From Okapia johnstoni (Eukaryota; Chordata; Mammalia; Artiodactyla; Giraffidae): DNA of 64,000 nucleotides. The stretch spans positions 65,400,730-65,464,729 of the forward strand of contig CM044317.1 of NCBI GenBank assembly GCA_024291935.2. Direction: 5' to 3'. Positions 58,829 to 64,000 of this stretch are shown in pieces; position 1 is the stretch's first letter; each line of letters opens with the position of its first letter. A program made the translations under genes and the position numbers. Below the pieces are notes generated by a model. That model made no database searches and was not told where the DNA came from. It saw nothing but the letters and a program-made list of their open reading frames with translations.

Positions 58829-60607
58829 AGTTTTGACTATTTTTAATGAAGAGTTTTCTACATGAGTTGACACAGCTGATCCTAAAAGAAGGGCAGGTGG
58901 AGAGAGAGCCCCCCTCTGCCATGCTGACCCTGGCGGAGCATGGCACTCTGTGGATAATCAGGCTCCACAAAGCAGTTTTCAACTGTGCTGTGATTGTTTA
59001 TCTGTATTCTGCACGGTACAGTAGGACATTATTTCTAGATGGGCATATATCTGCAGGAGGACAGGGTTTCTGGCTCCTACATGGAAAACCCCGGACAGAA
59101 CTCTCTGCCATTGTCACTGAACAAAGGGCTTTGGAATTGGTTCGAGGAGGTGAAGTCAAGTTTTTCCCCTTGTTTCTGTCTCCGTCATATAGTATGTGGG
59201 CACGTGGAGGGGAGGGTGGTCACCCGATGTCACTGCGTGTTTGTGTACGCGCATGTGCATCTGTGTGTGTGTGTGCGGGTGGGTGCACTGGTTGTGTGAA
59301 GAGGATGCAGATGGTTTGGTCTATAGGATCAAAGGGCTTGAGCCATGTGAGTGGACACTGTCTGCCATGATCCCATTTAATAGGGATAGAAAAAGGCAGG
59401 CAGTTTTGTTTGTTTATGATGGTGGAGGGAGGGGATGGGTTCATTTGAGCCTCTTTGTGCTTCCAGGAATCAGGCAGCTCAGGGAGCTGGGTCCTGATAA
59501 TCTTGAGTAAGCAAAGGAGTGGGGCGGGGTGTTCACGCATGCATCTGTAAGTGTGTGTGTGCGCGCTTCCAGATTCTACTGTGGGAATCCCCTGCCAACA
59601 GGCCTTAAATAGGACACCTGTTAGAGATTTAGTCCAGTATCCCTTTCAGATATAAAGAGAAAAAGTTGGGAACCCCACATCCAGCTGGCAGAAAGGTCCT
59701 TTCCTTTGCTGATTCAGACGGATTGAAAGCCGTCTCTACAGTACAGTCCTTTCAGCTGCAGCTCGGAAGCTTTGCCTCATTTCAGCTGTTCATGGAGAAA
59801 CTGATTTTTCTAAGAACAGAAATTGTATGCTTGAAGCCAAACTTTCCTTTTTCTCTGTAAGATTTCTTGAAAAGACTTAAGAAGGTTAAACAGTTACTAC
59901 ATGACCAAACAGTGAAAGGCATAAGACGGTTTCGAGTAAATAAGGGGTCTTATGAAAACACCAGGATGCATATACAGTGGTTTCTGCACGAACTAAATTG
60001 TATGTTTTCAAAACATAATTGATATTCTTAGCTGGGATGACGGTTGGGTCCCGTCAGCCAACTGAATGTACTAGTGCCAGCCTGAAAGGGATAGCGATTA
60101 AATCAAAAGAAGTGACACCAACAGAGACGGACAAATAATCCATATTAAAATACCAACATGAACTGGAGTTTAGGAATTGTTTATAACCTTGAAATTCAAC
60201 AGGAATTGCACATATTAGTGCACATATAAGAATACACAGATGATTTATCTCGGCATCTAATGGAAACTACTTTGCACTGGTTTAGGAAAATGACAATTCT
60301 TAGGTAGAATTGTGTATCTCTGTTTAGGAAGATTATAATAATTTGCCTGGTCTTGGAAATAGTATGAATAAAAAGAGCACAATTCATAAATGGAGGTCCT
60401 CTTTTTCCCCTTTCACTTTTTCTTAACATATATTTTTTAAAAAGTAACTATTTTAGAAAGTAAAATGGATACAATTTGCTGATAGAGTATGTTGTTAGAG
60501 AATCTATTTTTTTGAGTTAACAGTTCCTATGGGAAGAAATGCAAAATTCTTTCAGCTATTGAAAAGCATTGGAGTGTGATGGAAAAGCTTAAATAATATC
60601 CTGGTAG
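58829..60607. other. Unassigned DNA with a GC-richer patch
   Basis: 58850-59560 is richer in GC than the surroundings and holds a 174-codon plus-strand frame (58846-59370), a short (TG)n with GC interruptions at 59261-59275 and TG/GC runs near 59550-59566. No protein family is recognised; part of the frame translates the TG repeat (CVRACASVCVCAG), which argues against coding. It could be a regulatory element or an unassigned exon. Confidence 0.3.
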
Positions 60608-60629
60608 TTTTTTTTTTTTTTTTTTTTTT
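60608..60629. repeat. Poly-T tract
   Basis: Uninterrupted T22 followed by a G-rich stretch. Confidence 0.9.
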
Positions 60630-61081
60630 GGCAGGGAGGGGGTTCAAGATGCTTCTTGTGTACCATGGCAAGAACAAATATATACAAATACTTCCATGAC
60701 ATTGGTCTGTCTTTCTCTAAATATTTTTGTTCTACAGTCAATGATGTGAAGGAAAAAAAGAAACCTGTAACTCATAAAATTCCCATTTCTCCATTTCATT
60801 TCAAGTATAAGTTTTGTTCTAGAGACATATTCAAAGTGGCTGCTGCTAAGTGGGGAATAGGACAAAATATGTTTTATGTTTCCATTCATCTTTAAAATAG
60901 CCTCTAGACACTTTTAAGTTGAGACTGGACAATTACTTGGCACATAACCCATGCAGACAGCAACCTTGACAGAATTAGAGGAAATCCTTCTCCAAGGATG
61001 AAGTGTTCTTGAACAATTCATCAGAAACATTAGGCACAAATGCACCCTTTTTCTACACCTCATGCATGCCAACCTTCTTGC
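60630..61081. other. Single-copy DNA, nothing recognised
   Basis: No gene or repeat recognised. Confidence 0.4.
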
Positions 61082-61169
61082 TTGCTCATTTTCATGTATT
61101 ATAAATGGTTTTGTTTGTTTCATGTTTGCTCATTTTCATGTATTATAAATGGTTTTGTTTGTTTCATGT
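61082..61169. repeat. 44-bp tandem duplication
   Basis: Two adjacent copies of a 44-bp unit (starting ttgctcattttcatg, ending gtttgtttcatgt) at 61082-61125 and 61126-61169, with no difference between them by eye. Confidence 0.95.
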
Positions 61170-61551
61170 TTTCTATTTCCATAGTTATCCCTTCTTCAAG
61201 ACTTAGATTCAGCAGATAAGGAGGTATTGCACACATGTGTAATTCCTACCTCCTCAGAGCATTTTTCTTGTCCCATCATTCCCTGCTCCAGGGTGCTTAC
61301 ATGGCATTAACAATTAACTACATAATTGTTCAAATGTCATAACTGCTTAGAAAAAAACCCAAGCCCTTTATTTAGCTCACTTTTTTCCTTTTTGCTGAAC
61401 AAAATACATGCTCTGAGCATGGATTTTAGATGTAAAAAACAGCATGCCAGCCCAGTGCTGGGCCTTACCTTATGCTCAAGTGATAGAATGAATGGTTTTC
61501 TTACTAAAGGAGACTGTTAGTTGCCATTGTGAATATTTCAGGGGCCAGGTA

Positions 61552-61552
<1 letters not shown>
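61170..61552. other. Single-copy DNA, nothing recognised
   Basis: No gene or repeat recognised. Confidence 0.4.

Positions 61553-61587
<35 letters not shown>
61553..61587. repeat. (CA)n microsatellite
   Basis: About 17 uninterrupted CA units, likely polymorphic. Just downstream (61597-61645) the motif cttaatataagatataag occurs twice, about 29 bp apart. Confidence 0.95.
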
Positions 61588-61590
<3 letters not shown>

Positions 61591-61645
61591 TATTTGCTTA
61601 ATATAAGATATAAGATATAATACAAGCTTAATATAAGATATAAGC

Positions 61646-62172
61646 TTAAAGAACCAGGGGTATGATCTTAACAATGTCCTGATGAGCATGATGCCCTTAG
61701 CTGCTCCGACCTAAGCTCCTGCCTAAGAAAACATGAATTTTTGACTCCTCTCCACTTCAGTGCTGTGTCAGGGGATATTTTGGGGCTCAGTCTCCTGAAG
61801 TCACTCTCTTGGTTTTGCCTGTTTGAATTCTTCTAGATTTTGAGCTTCAGATTCCATTTTCCTATCTGGCCTTGGCCTTGATGCTTTAGAGTTTCCCTTG
61901 CTTTCCAGTATGTCCACTTGTGATATTTTGATTTATAATAAGAAGTATATATTTGATCTTCAACCCTGTTCCTGACACAGAGCTCCTAAAACTCTGTAAC
62001 TTTCTAACTGTTGAGCATGATCAAGGTGTTTTTATTGTGTTAATAATATGATTTTTGGAAGGTCCCTAAGTAACCTAAGGCGGAGGCTGGCATTGGTGGA
62101 ATGAATCAAGAGATTAGAGGGTTGGAACTTTCAGTCTTTTCAACCCTACCCTCTCCCCTGCAGGGAGGGAAG
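61646..62172. other. Single-copy DNA, nothing recognised
   Basis: No gene or repeat recognised. Confidence 0.4.
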
Positions 62173-62479
62173 TTGTTCTTCAGTCACTAAGTTGTGTCTG
62201 ACTCTGTGACCCCATAGACGGTAGAATGCCAGACTTTCCTGTCCTTCACTGTATTTCAGAGTTTGCTCAAATTCATGTCCACTGAATCAGTGATGTGATC
62301 TAACTATCTCATCCTCTGTTGTCCCCTTTTCCTCTTGCCCTCAGTCTTTCCCAGCACCAGGGTCTTTTCCAGTGAGTCAGTTCTGTGCATCAGGTGGCCA
62401 AAGGGTTGGAGCTTCAGCTTCAGCATCAGTCCTTCCAATGAATATTCAGGGTTGATTTCCCTTAGGATTGACTGGTTTG
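62173..62479 (-). repeat. BovB LINE, 3' end
   Basis: Antisense from gttgttcttcagtcactaag to ccttaggattgactggtttg. 5'-truncated, more diverged than the copies at 14 and 28 kb. Confidence 0.9.
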
Positions 62480-62483
62480 AGGA

Positions 62484-63020
62484 AAGACAGACTAGAAATT
62501 GAATCCAGTCACCAGTAGCCTATGATTTAATCATGCTTATATAATGAGACCTCCAGAAAAATCCAAATGAATGAGGTTCGGAAAGCTCCTGCATGGCAAC
62601 ACGTGGAGATGTATGATGAGTGGCGGAGGGCATGGAAACTGACACTCCTCCCCACCTACTGTGCCTTGCCTGTCACTTCCATCTGACTGTTCCTAGGTTA
62701 TAGTCTTTCTTAATAATAAACTAGTAATCTAGCATATAAGGTGTTACTCTGAGTTGTGTAAGACATTCTAGCAAACTCATCAAACCCAGGAGGGGGTCCC
62801 TGGAACCTTAGATCTGTAACAGGTCAGTCAGGAGCATGGGTGATGATCTGGGTTTGAGACTGCCCTTTGGCAGGGGATGGTCTTGTCGGATTGAGTCCTC
62901 AACCTATGGGACCTGATGCCGTCTCCAGGTAGATATTATCAGAATTGAGTTGAATAGTAGGACAGCTCGCTGGTGCTGTGGGAAAACCCCTCATACATGG
63001 GCATTGGTGTCAGAATTGTA
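62484..63020 (+). repeat. Old retroviral LTR (unclassified)
   Basis: Order ttaatcatgcttatataatg, gacctccagaaaaatccaaa, gaggttcggaaagctcctgc, taataataaactagtaatct (AATAAA), acccaggagggggtccctgg, gagttgaatagtaggacagc matches an LTR common in mammals whose family name I cannot give with confidence. Abuts the BovB at 62479. Confidence 0.5.
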
Positions 63021-64000
63021 CCATGGATGATTTCTCCCCTTTGAGTGTGTATACGCCTCCATGGGTAAACTTTGCCTTGGTAATCTCGCCATCAGAGTTC
63101 ACCTCTGCTTGTTCCACAGGCAGCAGCCAGTTAATTGTGCATTCCATATCCAGCCACAACCTAGGGTCAGAACTAAGGGAAGGAGAGTCAGTGGAGAAAC
63201 ACAAATGCTTTTTGTCTTTTCTCCTTTGTTCCAGTCATGGCCGTGAACGTGTGTGAGCTGAGTGCAGCATCATTGCGTTTTGTGGGTACCAGGAGGGCAA
63301 GGAGCTTTCTTACTCATTTACCTAGCTGCCATTTTAGGTCCTCTTTCCTTTCACTCTGTAAAGTAGAAATCCTTACAACAGTATCCACACATTAATTTTC
63401 TTGTAGTCTCCGTGGCTTCCATGTCTCAGGGACAATTTGAGAAAAACTGAACCAAGGCGGTGCTTTCCATTTCACTTCCTTGGGTTTCCTCACGCTCAGC
63501 TTTTTCAGCAGCAAGGACACGGCCACCTGATGATGCTGTACCAGGAGTCAAAACTTAAGAAAGCCCTTCTGTGTGGGAAGTGTGTTCTTGAAGGCTCGCG
63601 CTCTGCCATGGCTTCTGGTGGTTTATGTAGTGCCTGTCACACTCCCCTGAGGGGGTGATGAAGGTGGAGGTCAGGATCAAGAAAACCAGCATAGAAAGCC
63701 CTCAACGTTCTTACAAAAATGAGATCAAACATTCATAACATTTAAAAATTACAAGAAGCTAGATCTTAGGATTCTATTGCCCCAAAGACTTCCAGATGAA
63801 AACATCTTGCTCTGCAATATTATAAGGAGCAGAAATCTTTTGAATGAACTGGGCAGGCTTCAATATAAATAATGAGAGTGGGATCGTTTTCCTGATGGAA
63901 AATTTAGCTTGAAACTGGAGAATTGTTAAGTTATTTATTATACAGTTCAGATGAGTATTGAATCTACTCATTTTTGCAGCACAGAAAACAAAATGTCCAT
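63021..64000. other. Unassigned DNA at right edge
   Basis: No certain gene. A 73-codon frame at 63437-63658 (MRKTEPRRCFPFHFLGFPHA...) includes a CGxC...CxxC-like pair (LCGKCVLEG, LCSACHTP), but spacing and context fit no known zinc-binding family and it has no obvious splice sites. Confidence 0.3.

Noticed and set aside
58846..59370. 174-codon frame as a real gene
   Set aside because: Part of it translates a TG repeat, no family is recognised and no splice or promoter context is visible.
1..64000. CRISPR arrays, operons, prophage
   Set aside because: Repeat content is that of a ruminant nuclear genome; the only arrays of short repeats are microsatellites and the 44-bp pair.

Overview
The window is nuclear DNA from a ruminant, most likely a bovid (Bos or a close relative). 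The evidence is the repeat content: many Bov-tA/BOV-A2 SINEs (tRNA-like head, BovB-derived tail, AGC-repeat ends), BovB LINEs on both strands, artiodactyl L1 3' ends and CHR-type cetartiodactyl SINEs. These lie over an old mammalian layer of L2, MIR, MER5A-like, L1M and ERV LTRs. Base composition is AT-rich except for the first kilobase. I found no intact protein-coding gene, no rRNA or tRNA gene, and nothing bacterial.

Layout. 1-1010 is a strong CpG island with CCAAT and GC boxes, so it is almost certainly a promoter and first-exon region. Its transcript cannot be oriented with confidence, and no downstream exon is recognisable in the next 63 kb, so most of the window is probably a first intron or intergenic DNA. 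1-5 kb is largely single-copy. 5.3-8.66 kb holds the most unusual object: an L1 3' end split by a 3.04-kb BovB insertion. That insertion is flanked by an 8-bp target-site duplication and contains a 1.25-kb inverted copy of itself (sense, antisense, sense). 8.7-15 kb is AT-rich sequence with scattered SINEs and a BovB. 15.95-18.56 kb is a decayed endogenous retrovirus leader and gag on the minus strand. 19-28 kb is a mosaic of SINEs, BovB pieces, MER5A, MIR and L2, plus a minus-strand retroviral LTR split by a short L1 and a CHR SINE. 28.6-29.15 kb is a young BovB with a foreign GC-rich 5' end. 29.7-36.2 kb is two degenerate L1M copies with an L2 between them and several SINEs. 37-53 kb alternates single-copy DNA with SINE, L2, MIR and BovB. 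53.97-54.95 kb is an L1 insertion carrying a 3' transduction. 55.5-64 kb has BovB, L2, simple repeats, an LTR and unassigned DNA.

The main finding is the BovB inverted duplication. By hand alignment the two arms differ by about 10-11% at both ends, but a central tract of about 0.92-0.98 kb is nearly identical (about one substitution and one 2-bp indel over 921 bp). This is the pattern left by gene conversion between the arms of a palindrome. If read through, it would make a long hairpin RNA. Other records of retrotransposition are an L1 3' transduction, a chimeric BovB 5' end, a BovB insertion that deleted about 26 bp of its target, and a SINE that lacks its 3' tail yet has flanking duplications. 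Family names rest on remembered consensus sequences; target duplications, junctions and copy-to-copy comparisons were read from the window.
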